Source: DATMNI01 sp035570275
GTDB taxonomy: Bacteria > Acidobacteriota > Terriglobia > Bryobacterales > Bryobacteraceae
DNA: 15,474 nucleotides
Reading direction: 5' to 3'
Assembly: GCA_035570275.1 (NCBI GenBank)
Contig: DATMNI010000296.1
Span: 1-15,474 of the forward strand
Position numbers and translations under genes: made by a program. Of the stretch, positions 1-7,778 are shown piece by piece. Below the pieces are notes generated by a model, which made no database searches, was not told the DNA's origin, and worked only from the letters and a program-made list of their open reading frames with translations. The stretch's first letter is position 1, and every line of letters starts with the position of its first letter.

Positions 1-29
1 GTCCAAGCGCCAAAACTGAATCAAAAACA

Positions 30-49
30 GGGGTTATTCGGATATCCCC
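30..49. repeat. imperfect inverted repeat upstream of the first gene
   Basis: Two 8-base arms (30-37 and 42-49) around a 4-base loop pair at 7 of 8 positions, with four G-C pairs at the base. It could be a terminator of a gene to the left or part of a regulatory region. No downstream T-run is visible, so the role is uncertain. The rest of 1-145 shows no recognised element and no clear Shine-Dalgarno sequence for the next gene. Confidence 0.25.
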
Positions 50-145
50 GGTCTAAGCGATAGCAGAAGACAGGCTGATCGGCCCCAACTCGTTGAATTT
101 ATACCTACTTGCCCGTCGCCCTAAAGTAGCCGCACCCAAATCGTA

Positions 146-3034
146 TTGATCGCAGCATTGATGGCTGCATCTCTGGCAGTTGCTCAAGCCGACGTCATCG
201 CCGCCTGGACGTTCGAGAACAATGCGCTAGCGGTTAGCAACAGCCCGGCTCCTTCCACGGGTTCAGGTACCGCCAAGTCGATTGGCATGGACGTTTATCA
301 AACCCCAAGTGTCGGCGTAACCACCGACGACGTCCTTGCGGGTTCTGCGGGAGACACAGGCGTGAACGGTAATGCCGATCTCACTAATATTTGGCGCGTC
401 CGTGCGCAGCAGGCCAGTAGCACTAGTGGGGCAGCGAATGGCTGGTCGAGCCTTGCGCCTATCGGGACGCAGGGCGTCATCTTCGCCGCAAGCACAGTGG
501 GCTACAACAACATCACCGTCAGCTTCGACTGGTATGCGACGAATCAGGGTGTGGCGAATCTGCAATTTGCATACACCACGGATGGCAGCACCTGGCACAC
601 TGTGGCGCTGAACCCATCCGGATCCAGCGCCGGATTGGCGTTCCTGAACAACACCACCTCCGCCAATACGGTAAAGGGGCCGTACGTCAGTATCACCGGG
701 GGCGCCGGGCAGGATTGGTTCACCGGGTTGACCGCGACCATCAGCGATCCGAATGCGGCCAACAATCCCAAGTTCGCCATTGAGATGGTAAACGCCTCGA
801 CAGGCGCCGACAATCTTGGCGCTTCGGGAACTCCATTGAATAACAACTCAGGCAACTGGCGGTTTGACAACGTCACGATTTCGGGTCAGAGTACTTTCAC
901 GGGCTTCACCCCGGGGAATCTGGTGCTCTCGCGCAGCGTCTATACAGGCGATCGGAGCACCGTGGTTGTGGGCCAGGCATTGCCGCCAGTTTGTCCGGCG
1001 AGCGCCGAAGCCGCGTCGGCCGGCGCCTGCACCGCGGGCAAGGCCTCCGATAGCGGCGCGTATGCGTCCACCGCCGGCGCCAACAACATTTTTAATAACA
1101 ATAAAATCGATGGAAGCTTCGGAGTCACCTCGCCCATCTTTCTGGAGCAGATCACACCGTCCGGTGCCACAGTCAACAGCTTCACGGTCCCCAGCAACAT
1201 GATCGTCACCAGCTTCAGCTCCAAATCCGAGCTGGGACTGAATCTGTCGACGGACGGAAGCGTGATCACCTTCATGGGTTACGTGGCGGCGCCTAACACG
1301 GTGGATGTTTCGAACTCCAACACGCCCGGGGTCTACGATTCAACCAATCCGTCCGGAGGCAGTTATTTCCGGGCCGTCGCCCAGGTGGGCGCCAATGGCG
1401 CGATCCAGGTCACGCCGACCAACGCCTACAGCGGCAACAACGGCCGGGCGGCGATTCTGGCGAACGGACTTTACTACCTGGCCGGCAACTCCAACAACGG
1501 AACCGGGACGCCGACCAACGTTGTGGCTGCGACCGGCGTCGAAATCGCAACGCCCGGGCAGGCGGCGAACACGGCGCCGACAGCGGTCGGAAACTTCAGC
1601 ATCGCTCAGGTAACCAATCCCGCCACGGGCACGGCTTATGCCGCGGACAAACTGGGCAAGGACAACAATTTCCGCGGACTCACCATCTTCAACAACACGC
1701 TGTACGTCGCCAAGGGAAGCGGCAGCAACGGTATCGATACCGTGTACCAGGTGGGGAACGCAGGCAGCCTGCCTACGCTGGCCAACGCGGCCTCGGCGCC
1801 CATCACTGTGCTGCCGGGATTTCCCACCGCCGCCGCCAAGACCGCGGGCGCCGCCAACGATTATCCGTTTGGGATCTGGTTCGCCAATGCCACCGCGCTG
1901 TATGTGGCCGATGAGGGCGACGGCGTGATCGCCGACGCCGCCGGCAGCACGACCGCCGGTTTGCAGAAGTGGATCCTGTCAGGCGGCACGTGGAAGATGG
2001 CCTACGTACTGCAGAAGGGCCTGAACCTGGGCCAGCCCTACTCGATCGTGAATTACCCGGCCGCGATCAACCCCGCCACCGGCGGTCTCCGCAACATCAC
2101 AGGCATCGTGAACTCCAGCGGAATCGCGACCATCTACGGCATTACATCCACCGTGAGCTTGAACGGCGACCAGGGCGCCGACCCCAATAAGCTGGTGTCC
2201 ATCACCGACACGCTGGCCAACCCCACGGCTGCCGGCGCCGCGGCGGAGACTTTCACCACTTTGCGTACCGCCGTGGCGGGTGAGATCCTGCGCGGCATAT
2301 CGTTCGCCCCCAGTTCGACCTCGATGCCCAATTCTCCTTTGATTCTCTCGGCCGCAAGTCCTGGCGTGACTGCGATTGCCCAAGGCGGACTGGCCTTCGC
2401 CATGGGTCAGAATCTGGCGCCCGAAGCGGGCGAAATCCTGGGGGCCCTGCCCACCACCTTCGATGGAACTTCGGTCTCCATCCAGGATGCCAAGGGAACC
2501 ATCGCCAGCGCGCCGGTGATCTTCGTCTCGCCTGGACAAGTGACGTTTCAGGTTCCCCCGAGCGTTGCCGCCGGAACGGCTAAAGTGACGGTGACGGCGC
2601 CCGGATCGACCCAGACGGCAAGCAACGTTGTGATCGCCCCCGTCGCGCCCGCGCTGTTCACCGTGAACGGGAACGGCGTGGCCGCGGGGTACGCGGTCCG
2701 CGTTTCCGCGAGCGGCAGTCAAACCGTAGAGCCGGCCTACGCTTTGAACGCGCAGGGATCGTACTCGGCCGCGCCGATCAGCATGGGCTCGGCGACCGAT
2801 AAGGTCTACCTGACGTTGTACGCCACGGGCGTGCAGGCGGCCGGACTGGCCAACGTCGGCGTAACCGTGAACGGAGTCAGCACGCAGGTGCTGTATGCCG
2901 GCAACGCAGGCTACGCCGGCGTCGATCAGGTGAACGTGCTGCTCCCGGCGTCAATGGCGGGCTCGGGAACGGTGGCGCTGCAGCTCACGGCCTCGGGCAT
3001 TTCCGCGAACACGGTGCAGATCGCGATTCAGTAG
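146..3034 (+). CDS. large secreted protein of unknown function with Solibacter-type C-terminal domain
   Basis: The 962-residue product is predicted to be secreted. The hydrophobic N-terminus ends in an AxA-like site (SLAVAQA, then DVIAAW). Residues about 20-250 look like a beta-sandwich of LamG/concanavalin style (starting AAWTFE, later FDWYATN and WRFDNVTISG). Residues about 255-725 are rich in Gly, Asn, Thr and Ala and read like a beta-propeller (GLTIFNNTLYVAKGSGS, FGIWFANATALYVADEGD). Residues about 728-962 match the TIGR03437 pattern: a short ILSAAS-type lead, VIFVSPGQVTFQVP, LTLYATGV, then YAGVDQVNVLLP. The start used is a TTG; an ATG at 161 is possible but would halve the signal peptide. 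In-frame codons from 125 already spell a better signal peptide (RTQIVLIAALMAASLAVAQA) but contain no ATG, GTG or TTG before 146. No function is recognised; the catalytic or binding role is unknown. Confidence 0.85.
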   Translation: MIAALMAASLAVAQADVIAAWTFENNALAVSNSPAPSTGSGTAKSIGMDVYQTPSVGVTTDDVLAGSAGDTGVNGNADLTNIWRVRAQQASSTSGAANGWSSLAPIGTQGVIFAASTVGYNNITVSFDWYATNQGVANLQFAYTTDGSTWHTVALNPSGSSAGLAFLNNTTSANTVKGPYVSITGGAGQDWFTGLTATISDPNAANNPKFAIEMVNASTGADNLGASGTPLNNNSGNWRFDNVTISGQSTFTGFTPGNLVLSRSVYTGDRSTVVVGQALPPVCPASAEAASAGACTAGKASDSGAYASTAGANNIFNNNKIDGSFGVTSPIFLEQITPSGATVNSFTVPSNMIVTSFSSKSELGLNLSTDGSVITFMGYVAAPNTVDVSNSNTPGVYDSTNPSGGSYFRAVAQVGANGAIQVTPTNAYSGNNGRAAILANGLYYLAGNSNNGTGTPTNVVAATGVEIATPGQAANTAPTAVGNFSIAQVTNPATGTAYAADKLGKDNNFRGLTIFNNTLYVAKGSGSNGIDTVYQVGNAGSLPTLANAASAPITVLPGFPTAAAKTAGAANDYPFGIWFANATALYVADEGDGVIADAAGSTTAGLQKWILSGGTWKMAYVLQKGLNLGQPYSIVNYPAAINPATGGLRNITGIVNSSGIATIYGITSTVSLNGDQGADPNKLVSITDTLANPTAAGAAAETFTTLRTAVAGEILRGISFAPSSTSMPNSPLILSAASPGVTAIAQGGLAFAMGQNLAPEAGEILGALPTTFDGTSVSIQDAKGTIASAPVIFVSPGQVTFQVPPSVAAGTAKVTVTAPGSTQTASNVVIAPVAPALFTVNGNGVAAGYAVRVSASGSQTVEPAYALNAQGSYSAAPISMGSATDKVYLTLYATGVQAAGLANVGVTVNGVSTQVLYAGNAGYAGVDQVNVLLPASMAGSGTVALQLTASGISANTVQIAIQ

Positions 3035-3049
3035 AACCCCACTATCGCG
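3022..3049. terminator. candidate bidirectional terminator across two convergent stop codons
   Basis: Perfect 6-base arms at 3022-3027 and 3044-3049 continue inward as a 3-base pair (30-32 with 41-43) after a 2-base bulge, leaving an 8-base loop. The hairpin covers the stop of the secreted protein and overlaps the stop of the membrane protein on the other strand. No U-run follows on either side, so intrinsic termination is only a possibility. Confidence 0.35.
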
Positions 3050-4667
3050 GCACCAGAATGAACCGGTCGATGGCGATCCTGGCGCTCTTATCCATGCGCT
3101 TGCGGTCACGGAGGAACACCACTTTGAACTCGTCGAAGGCCTCGATCGTGGGGGCATCCGGCATGGCGAAATTCAGGGTCTCCGCGACCGGCGTCACGGG
3201 ATCTTTGCCGATGTCCGGCATTGAGGCCACCAGCGCCCTCCCCAGGCTCTGCGCTCCCGGCATGGGCGATTCGCCGTTCAAGAGGACCAGTTCCACCGTC
3301 ACGGTGCCGGGATAGCGGTCGGCATTGCGGAGTTCCAGTTGAATCCGGCTGCAGCAGCGCAGGTCCACGGTCTGCTCCAGCTTGTGGTGAGCTTCCATCT
3401 GCATGGGCCGGTGGTCGGTGGTGCTGAACGAGAGCACCGCCGGATTGCCGCGCTGGAAGTAGGAACTCTGCGGCGGCCGCGCGTACGGCCAGCGGAACAT
3501 CCAGTACTCGCCCGAGAACGGAATGCTCAGCGGACGCACATAGGCGGCGGTGGACCCGCCCTTGCCCCGCGGAGGCAGCGGCGCGATGAGCGTGGGAACC
3601 GGTTTCAACTCCGGCCACAGAATCACCCCCGGGAAACCGCCGTCCGGGAGAACGCCGGGCAGGTTGCCGGGAGGGTTGCCCAGGTTGCCCGGAAGGTTGC
3701 CCGGGTTGCCAGGTAGGTTGCCCGGAACGGTGGGGTTCTTGTTCTGGCCCGCCGGCTGCGATCCATTGGGAGCGCCTGTGGGAGCGCCTGCCAGGCCCGC
3801 CGGGGGAGCGGGAGGCCCCGGCCGCTCGCCGTACAGGATCTCGCGCAGAAAGGCCCGCGCCGTTTCCACCAATCCGTGCTGCGGCGAATTCCCCACGCCG
3901 TCTCCCGGGGCGTCGCCCCATCCGAAGGAGCGCATCAATCGCGGCGCCAGGCCGCCCACCGTGAGTCCCACCGCCAGCAGCACGGTCGCCAGCACGCCCA
4001 GGATGGAGCGCGGCAAGGTGGGAGTGCGTTCGGACCGGTAAGCCCCGCTGGCCAGCGCGAAGACCGTGACCACGGCCGCGCTGGCGGCGTAGCCGATTCC
4101 GGCCAGCAAGGGATAGTGGAACAGCGTGGCCACCACGCCCGCCTGCAGGCAGAAGGACGCGGTCAAGGCGGGCGCCAGTTCCTTCACCATAACCGGATTC
4201 GGCAACTCGCTGGCGTCGAAGAGCGTCTGTACCAGCAGCGGCGGCAGAGGCGCTTCCGCGGGGCGGTCCACTTGCCACTGCGCATAGAGCAGCCTGGTGG
4301 CGTAGATCACCAGGACCAACGCGCCGGCCAGCGCCGCGGGGGAAAGCTGGGACAGCAGAATCACCGCCGGGGCAAACCAGATTGCCACGGCCGAGGTGCG
4401 CAGCGTGGCCTTGATGGTTTCCGCGCGCTCCCAGTGCATCGCCAGCGCGTACAACGTCAGCGTGATGGCCGCGCTGGCCGCCCAGGCGGTCACAGCGGCG
4501 ATGGCTGATTGAATCATGACCCATCGCAACGGCAGGTGCAGCCATTGCGCGGCCGCGGTCAAGTTCCAGATCAGGAAACCGGTAAAGAGCAAACTGGCGG
4601 CCTGCAGGCCAATCGCCAGGCGGCCTCGCCGGAGCGTGCTTACCGGTTTCGAATCGAAGAGGTACAC
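3042..4667 (-). CDS. polytopic membrane protein of unknown function with Pro/Gly/Asn linker and C-terminal soluble domain
   Basis: The 541-residue product has about six or seven hydrophobic segments in the first half (roughly residues 17-36, 49-76, 91-109, 112-128, 169-183, 187-209 and 220-240). A disordered Gly/Pro/Asn linker follows at about 260-345 and includes repeated NLPGN units. The last roughly 190 residues look like a folded, non-membrane domain (FSGEYWMFRWPYARPP, VDLRCCSRIQLELRN, TVTVELVLLNGE, ending ARIAIDRFILVPR), possibly a beta-sandwich. The start is GTG; the frame stays open upstream of it but contains no other standard start nearby, and no clear Shine-Dalgarno sequence is seen. 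The gene is divergent from the dehydrogenase (137 bp apart) and convergent with the secreted protein. I recognise no family and assign no function. The coding call rests on coherent membrane topology plus a conserved-looking C-terminal domain; the antisense ORF here is compositionally a shadow. Confidence 0.8.
   Translation of the reverse strand: MYLFDSKPVSTLRRGRLAIGLQAASLLFTGFLIWNLTAAAQWLHLPLRWVMIQSAIAAVTAWAASAAITLTLYALAMHWERAETIKATLRTSAVAIWFAPAVILLSQLSPAALAGALVLVIYATRLLYAQWQVDRPAEAPLPPLLVQTLFDASELPNPVMVKELAPALTASFCLQAGVVATLFHYPLLAGIGYAASAAVVTVFALASGAYRSERTPTLPRSILGVLATVLLAVGLTVGGLAPRLMRSFGWGDAPGDGVGNSPQHGLVETARAFLREILYGERPGPPAPPAGLAGAPTGAPNGSQPAGQNKNPTVPGNLPGNPGNLPGNLGNPPGNLPGVLPDGGFPGVILWPELKPVPTLIAPLPPRGKGGSTAAYVRPLSIPFSGEYWMFRWPYARPPQSSYFQRGNPAVLSFSTTDHRPMQMEAHHKLEQTVDLRCCSRIQLELRNADRYPGTVTVELVLLNGESPMPGAQSLGRALVASMPDIGKDPVTPVAETLNFAMPDAPTIEAFDEFKVVFLRDRKRMDKSARIAIDRFILVPR
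3655..3728 (-). repeat. degenerate tandem repeat coding for NLPGN-type linker
   Basis: On the + strand the core ggttgcc(c/a)gg recurs about every 9 to 15 bases, with copies near 3662, 3674, 3683, 3695, 3704 and 3716. Read on the minus strand it gives PGN/LPG-rich peptide at about residues 314-338 of the membrane protein. All spacings keep the reading frame. Such an array can expand or contract by slippage without breaking the gene. Confidence 0.7.
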
Positions 4668-4804
4668 AACTATCCAGTCTTGTATCCCGTCTTGCCGGAC
4701 CCAGGGTCCCTCGGCCTACGCCACATCAGACACCGGCGGTCCGCGGAAAGTTCCGGGCTCCGAGCCCCGGCCACCGGCCACCGACCTTGTGCGATCCTGT
4801 TCAC

Positions 4805-5836
4805 ATGAACGCACTGCTGCTCAAAGAATACATGAATCTGGAGTTCGTCGAGATGCCCACCCCCGAAATCGGGCCCCACGATGTGCTGGTGCGGGTTCGC
4901 GCCTGCGGCATTTGCGGCAGCGACGTGCATGGTCTCGACGGCAAAACCGGCCGCCGCATCCCGCCGCTGGTGATGGGGCACGAGGCCGCCGGCGAAGTGG
5001 TCGAAACCGGCGCGCAGGTCCACGACTTGCACCCGGGCGACCGGGTGACTTTCGACTCCACGGTCTATTGCGGCCAGTGCTTCCACTGCACTCGCGGCGA
5101 AGTCAACCTCTGCGACAACCGCGAGGTGCTGGGCGTATCGCCGGGCCCCTATCGCCGCCACGGCGCATTTGCCGAATACGTCTCAGTGCCGCGCCGCATC
5201 ATGTACCGGCTTCCGGAGAACCTCAGCTATGAACAGGCCGCCATGATCGAGGCCGTCTCGGTGGCGGTCCACGCCGTCGGCATCACCCCGGTGCGGCTGG
5301 GCGATTCGGCGGTGGTGGTGGGCAGCGGGATGATCGGGCTGCTGGCGGTTCAGGCCGTCCGGCTGGCCGGATGCACGCGGATCATCGCAGTGGATCCCGA
5401 CGATTCGCGCCTTGGCCTGGCGCGGCAGATGGGCGCCACCGCCACCGTCAACCCCAAGGCCGGCGACGCCGCCGCTGCCGTTCGGGAAATGACCGAAGGC
5501 CGCGGCGCCGATATCGCGGTGGAATGTGTGGGCGCAACCGACCCGATTCGCACCGCCATCGCCGGGGTGCGCAAGGGCGGAGCGGTCACCCTGGTGGGCA
5601 ACGTCGCCCCGGACATCGACCTTCCGCTGCAATCGGTAGTCACGCGACAGATCCGCCTCCAGGGCTCCTGCGCCTCCAACGGCGAGTACCCGGCCTGCAT
5701 CGCCCTGCTCTCTGCCGGCGCCATCCAGGTGGCGCCGCTGATCTCTGCCGTCGCGCCATTGGAGGAGGGGCCTTCCTGGTTCGACCGGTTGTACCGCCAC
5801 GAGCCCAATTTAATGAAAGTGATTCTGAGACCGTAA
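4805..5836 (+). CDS. zinc-dependent medium-chain dehydrogenase, polyol/sugar dehydrogenase type
   Basis: This cytoplasmic NAD(P)-dependent dehydrogenase of 343 residues has the normal length for sorbitol, threonine or galactitol-phosphate dehydrogenases. Catalytic zinc ligands are visible as C37 (ACGICGSD), H59-E60 (MGHEAAG) and E149 (AMIEAVSVAVHA). The structural-zinc cluster is complete: C89, C92, C95 and C103. The Rossmann motif is GSGMIG at 173-178, and an acidic residue after the second strand (IAVDPDD, D197) favours NAD. The ATG at 4805 was chosen because it fits the family N-terminus; an in-frame TTG at 4787 would add six unrelated residues. The upstream gap holds a small GC hairpin (4753-4770) but no clear Shine-Dalgarno sequence. 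The exact substrate cannot be read from the sequence. The nearby sugar-acid genes (gnd, kdgK) make a polyol or sugar acid plausible. Confidence 0.92.
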   Translation: MNALLLKEYMNLEFVEMPTPEIGPHDVLVRVRACGICGSDVHGLDGKTGRRIPPLVMGHEAAGEVVETGAQVHDLHPGDRVTFDSTVYCGQCFHCTRGEVNLCDNREVLGVSPGPYRRHGAFAEYVSVPRRIMYRLPENLSYEQAAMIEAVSVAVHAVGITPVRLGDSAVVVGSGMIGLLAVQAVRLAGCTRIIAVDPDDSRLGLARQMGATATVNPKAGDAAAAVREMTEGRGADIAVECVGATDPIRTAIAGVRKGGAVTLVGNVAPDIDLPLQSVVTRQIRLQGSCASNGEYPACIALLSAGAIQVAPLISAVAPLEEGPSWFDRLYRHEPNLMKVILRP

Positions 5837-5874
5837 CCAATCCGGGGAGCCCGTCGAATTCGTAAATGTGGTAG

Positions 5875-5902
5875 GACAGACCATCGTGTTCCGTGGTCGG
5901 TC
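5875..5902. terminator. hairpin downstream of the dehydrogenase
   Basis: Nine-base arms (5875-5883 and 5894-5902) with a single mismatch surround a 10-base loop, 38 bp after the dehydrogenase stop and 75 bp before msrP. It may terminate the dehydrogenase transcript. No T-run follows, and it could equally be a dispersed intergenic repeat or an operator for msrP. Confidence 0.4.
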
Positions 5903-5976
5903 GGGCTGCGTCAGCCGGTAAATTTCCGTACCATGGAATAGAAGCCACTCACCAAGGGATAGGTAGGTACAAAGCG

Positions 5977-6927
5977 ATGCTGATCAAGAAACCCGCGGAC
6001 ATCCGCCACTCAGAGGTCACGCCCAAACACGTGTACCTGAACCGCCGAAATTTCCTGGCCGGCATTCCGGCCGCCTTCCTGGGCGCCCGCGAATTGCTGT
6101 CGCCTTCCGCCCGCGCGCTGGCCGGCGCCAAGCTGGCCACCGCCGGCAAGAGCAAACTCAGCATAGACGAGAAGGCGAACAGCTACCAGGAAGTCTCCAC
6201 GTACAACAACTATTACGAGTTCGGCACCCAGAAGGACGAACCGGCGAAGAATTCGCAGAATTTCAAGTCGAGCCCCTGGACTGTCTCCGTGGAAGGTTAC
6301 GTGGCCAAGCCGCGCAAGTTCAGCCTGGAGGAAATCATGGCCATCGCGCCGCTGGAGGAGCGCGTCTGCCGCCACCGCTGCGTGGAAGGCTGGTCGATTG
6401 TGGTGCCTTGGATCGGCTACTCGCTGAGCGAACTGCTCAAGAAGGTGGAGCCGACCAACAAGGCCACGTTCGTGGCGTTTGAAACCTACTGGGACCGGAA
6501 ACAGATGCCGCTGGCAACGCCTGACAGGGCCGGCATCCCGTTGCCGTACGTCGAAGGGCTGCGCCTGGACGAAGCCATGCACCCGCTGGCCATGCTTTCG
6601 TTCGGCATGTTCGGCGAAACGCTGCCGCCGCAGGATGGCGCGCCGGTTCGTCTGACCGTGCCGTGGAAGTACGGCTTCAAAAGCATCAAATCCATCGTGA
6701 AGATCAAGCTGGTGGGCAGCATGCCTCCCACCACTTGGAACATCACCAACGCCCACGAATACGGTTTCTACTCCAACGTCAACCCCAAGGTGGACCATCC
6801 GCGCTGGAGCCAGGCTTCGGAGCGCCGCCTGGGCGAATTCCGCCGCCGCCCCACCCTGATGTTCAACGGCTATGGCGACCAGGTGGCCAGCCTCTATGAA
6901 GGCATGGACCTGAAGAAGAATTACTGA
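5977..6927 (+). CDS. msrP: protein-methionine-sulfoxide reductase catalytic subunit MsrP
   Basis: MsrP (YedY) is a molybdopterin enzyme of the sulfite-oxidase fold that reduces methionine sulfoxide in periplasmic proteins. The N-terminus has the family opening (MLIKKPADIR) and a twin-arginine signal (NRRNFLAG, R23-R24) followed by a hydrophobic stretch, so export by Tat is expected. The molybdenum-ligand cysteine is C135 in RCVEGWSIVVPWIGY, the most conserved block of the family; a further Cys lies four residues upstream (C131). Length (316 residues) is normal. The ATG at 5977 was preferred over an upstream GTG-type start at 5893 because it gives the family N-terminus; a weak aggtaggt lies about 10 bases upstream. 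msrQ follows 47 bp downstream on the same strand, so the pair is very likely an operon. Function is firm by family; nothing here shows how expression is controlled. Confidence 0.96.
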   Translation: MLIKKPADIRHSEVTPKHVYLNRRNFLAGIPAAFLGARELLSPSARALAGAKLATAGKSKLSIDEKANSYQEVSTYNNYYEFGTQKDEPAKNSQNFKSSPWTVSVEGYVAKPRKFSLEEIMAIAPLEERVCRHRCVEGWSIVVPWIGYSLSELLKKVEPTNKATFVAFETYWDRKQMPLATPDRAGIPLPYVEGLRLDEAMHPLAMLSFGMFGETLPPQDGAPVRLTVPWKYGFKSIKSIVKIKLVGSMPPTTWNITNAHEYGFYSNVNPKVDHPRWSQASERRLGEFRRRPTLMFNGYGDQVASLYEGMDLKKNY

Positions 6928-6974
6928 GCCGGCGCGACAGCCGCGAAAAAAAACCGACCAAGAGCGAGAAAAAC

Positions 6975-7604
6975 ATGCTGAGAAAACCCTGGGCCAAAGT
7001 TCCCGTTTGGCTGCTGAGCCTGACGCCCGCCTGCTGGCTTGCCTGGCGCGCCTACCACAACGATCTCACCGCCAACCCCATCGAATACATCACCCATTTC
7101 ACGGGCGATTGGGCCATCCGCTTCGTGGTGATCACGCTGGCCATCACGCCCTTGCGGAAATTGCTCAAGCTGCCCGACCTGATCAAGTTCCGCCGCCTGC
7201 TTGGCCTGTTCGCATTCTTTTATGGCACGCTGCACTTCCTGACCTGGTTCGGGCTGGACAAGTTTTTCGACATACATGAAATCCTGGCGGATTTCGCCAA
7301 ACGCCGGTTCATCACCATGGGTCTGCTGACGTTTCTGTCGATGATCCCGCTGGCGGTGACGTCCACCACAGGCTGGATCCGCCGCCTGGGCGGCAAGCGC
7401 TGGCAGCGCCTGCACAAGCTGATCTATGTGACCGGCATCGCCGCCGTAATCCATTACTACTGGCTGGTCAAATCGGATATCCGCCTGCCGCTGCTGTATG
7501 GAACGCTGGTCGGCCTGCTGCTGCTGTATCGCATAGTTACCCAATCGCTGGCCCGCAAGGCCAAGTCCACACCAACTCCGAAGCGCGCGGCCCAAACGGC
7601 CTGA
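6975..7604 (+). CDS. msrQ: heme b membrane subunit MsrQ
   Basis: MsrQ (YedZ) is an inner-membrane b-type heme protein of the ferric-reductase-like superfamily that passes electrons from the quinone pool or flavin to MsrP. The 209-residue product has about six hydrophobic segments. Candidate heme ligands are H87 (GTLHFLTWFG), H147 (RLHKLIYVTG) and H160 (AVIHYYWLV); their spacing matches the three histidines known as ligands in the E. coli protein (91, 151, 164). The arginine-rich loop FRRLLGLFAFFYG is also typical. The start ATG has only a weak purine-rich stretch (agagcgag) upstream. The gene sits directly after msrP, as in most genomes that carry the pair. A repeat-rich block follows and probably ends the transcript. 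Confidence 0.95.
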   Translation: MLRKPWAKVPVWLLSLTPACWLAWRAYHNDLTANPIEYITHFTGDWAIRFVVITLAITPLRKLLKLPDLIKFRRLLGLFAFFYGTLHFLTWFGLDKFFDIHEILADFAKRRFITMGLLTFLSMIPLAVTSTTGWIRRLGGKRWQRLHKLIYVTGIAAVIHYYWLVKSDIRLPLLYGTLVGLLLLYRIVTQSLARKAKSTPTPKRAAQTA

Positions 7605-7630
7605 GCCAGGTGGGTAGTGCCCTAGCTTAG

Positions 7631-7751
7631 TACACTGTTTCACAAATACAGTCGTGTATTTCGACGAAACCGCTCCCTCACGGTCGCGGCTCTGATCGGA
7701 GCCGCGCGCGTTAGCAAGCGGTTTCCCGATACGTCGGCGTACTTCTGAAGT
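7631..7751. repeat. nested inverted-repeat element between msrQ and kdgK
   Basis: Several hairpins are stacked here. Outer arms gaaaccgct (7666-7674) and agcggtttc (7717-7725) are perfect; they extend outward to cgacg (7662-7666) and cgtcg (7731-7735) if a short interruption is allowed. Inside lies a perfect 8-base stem (7685-7692 and 7699-7706) with a 6-base loop. To the left, tacac/gtgta and actgt/acagt pair around 7631-7658, and to the right acttctgaagt (7741-7751) is a small palindrome. It lies between convergent genes, so termination is possible. The nested architecture looks more like a dispersed REP-like intergenic element. No ORF fits. Confidence 0.6.
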
Positions 7752-7759
7752 GACCGGCT

Positions 7760-7778
7760 TAGCGAGCCCAACTCGCTA
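7760..7778 (-). terminator. hairpin overlapping the kdgK stop codon
   Basis: A perfect 7-base stem (7760-7766 with 7772-7778) with a 5-base loop includes the TAG stop of kdgK. There is no U-tract, so it is a candidate terminator or mRNA 3'-end stabiliser only. Confidence 0.4.

Noticed and set aside
3106..4545. 479-codon ORF on - in another frame of the membrane protein
   Set aside because: Gly/Arg/Ala-rich sequence without hydrophobic segments or domains, whereas the chosen frame shows coherent membrane helices and a folded C-terminus.
4787..4804. TTG start adding six residues to the dehydrogenase
   Set aside because: The ATG at 4805 fits the family N-terminus; the extra residues do not.
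5893..5976. Upstream start for msrP
   Set aside because: It would put 28 residues before the conserved MLIKKPADIR opening and bury the Tat signal.
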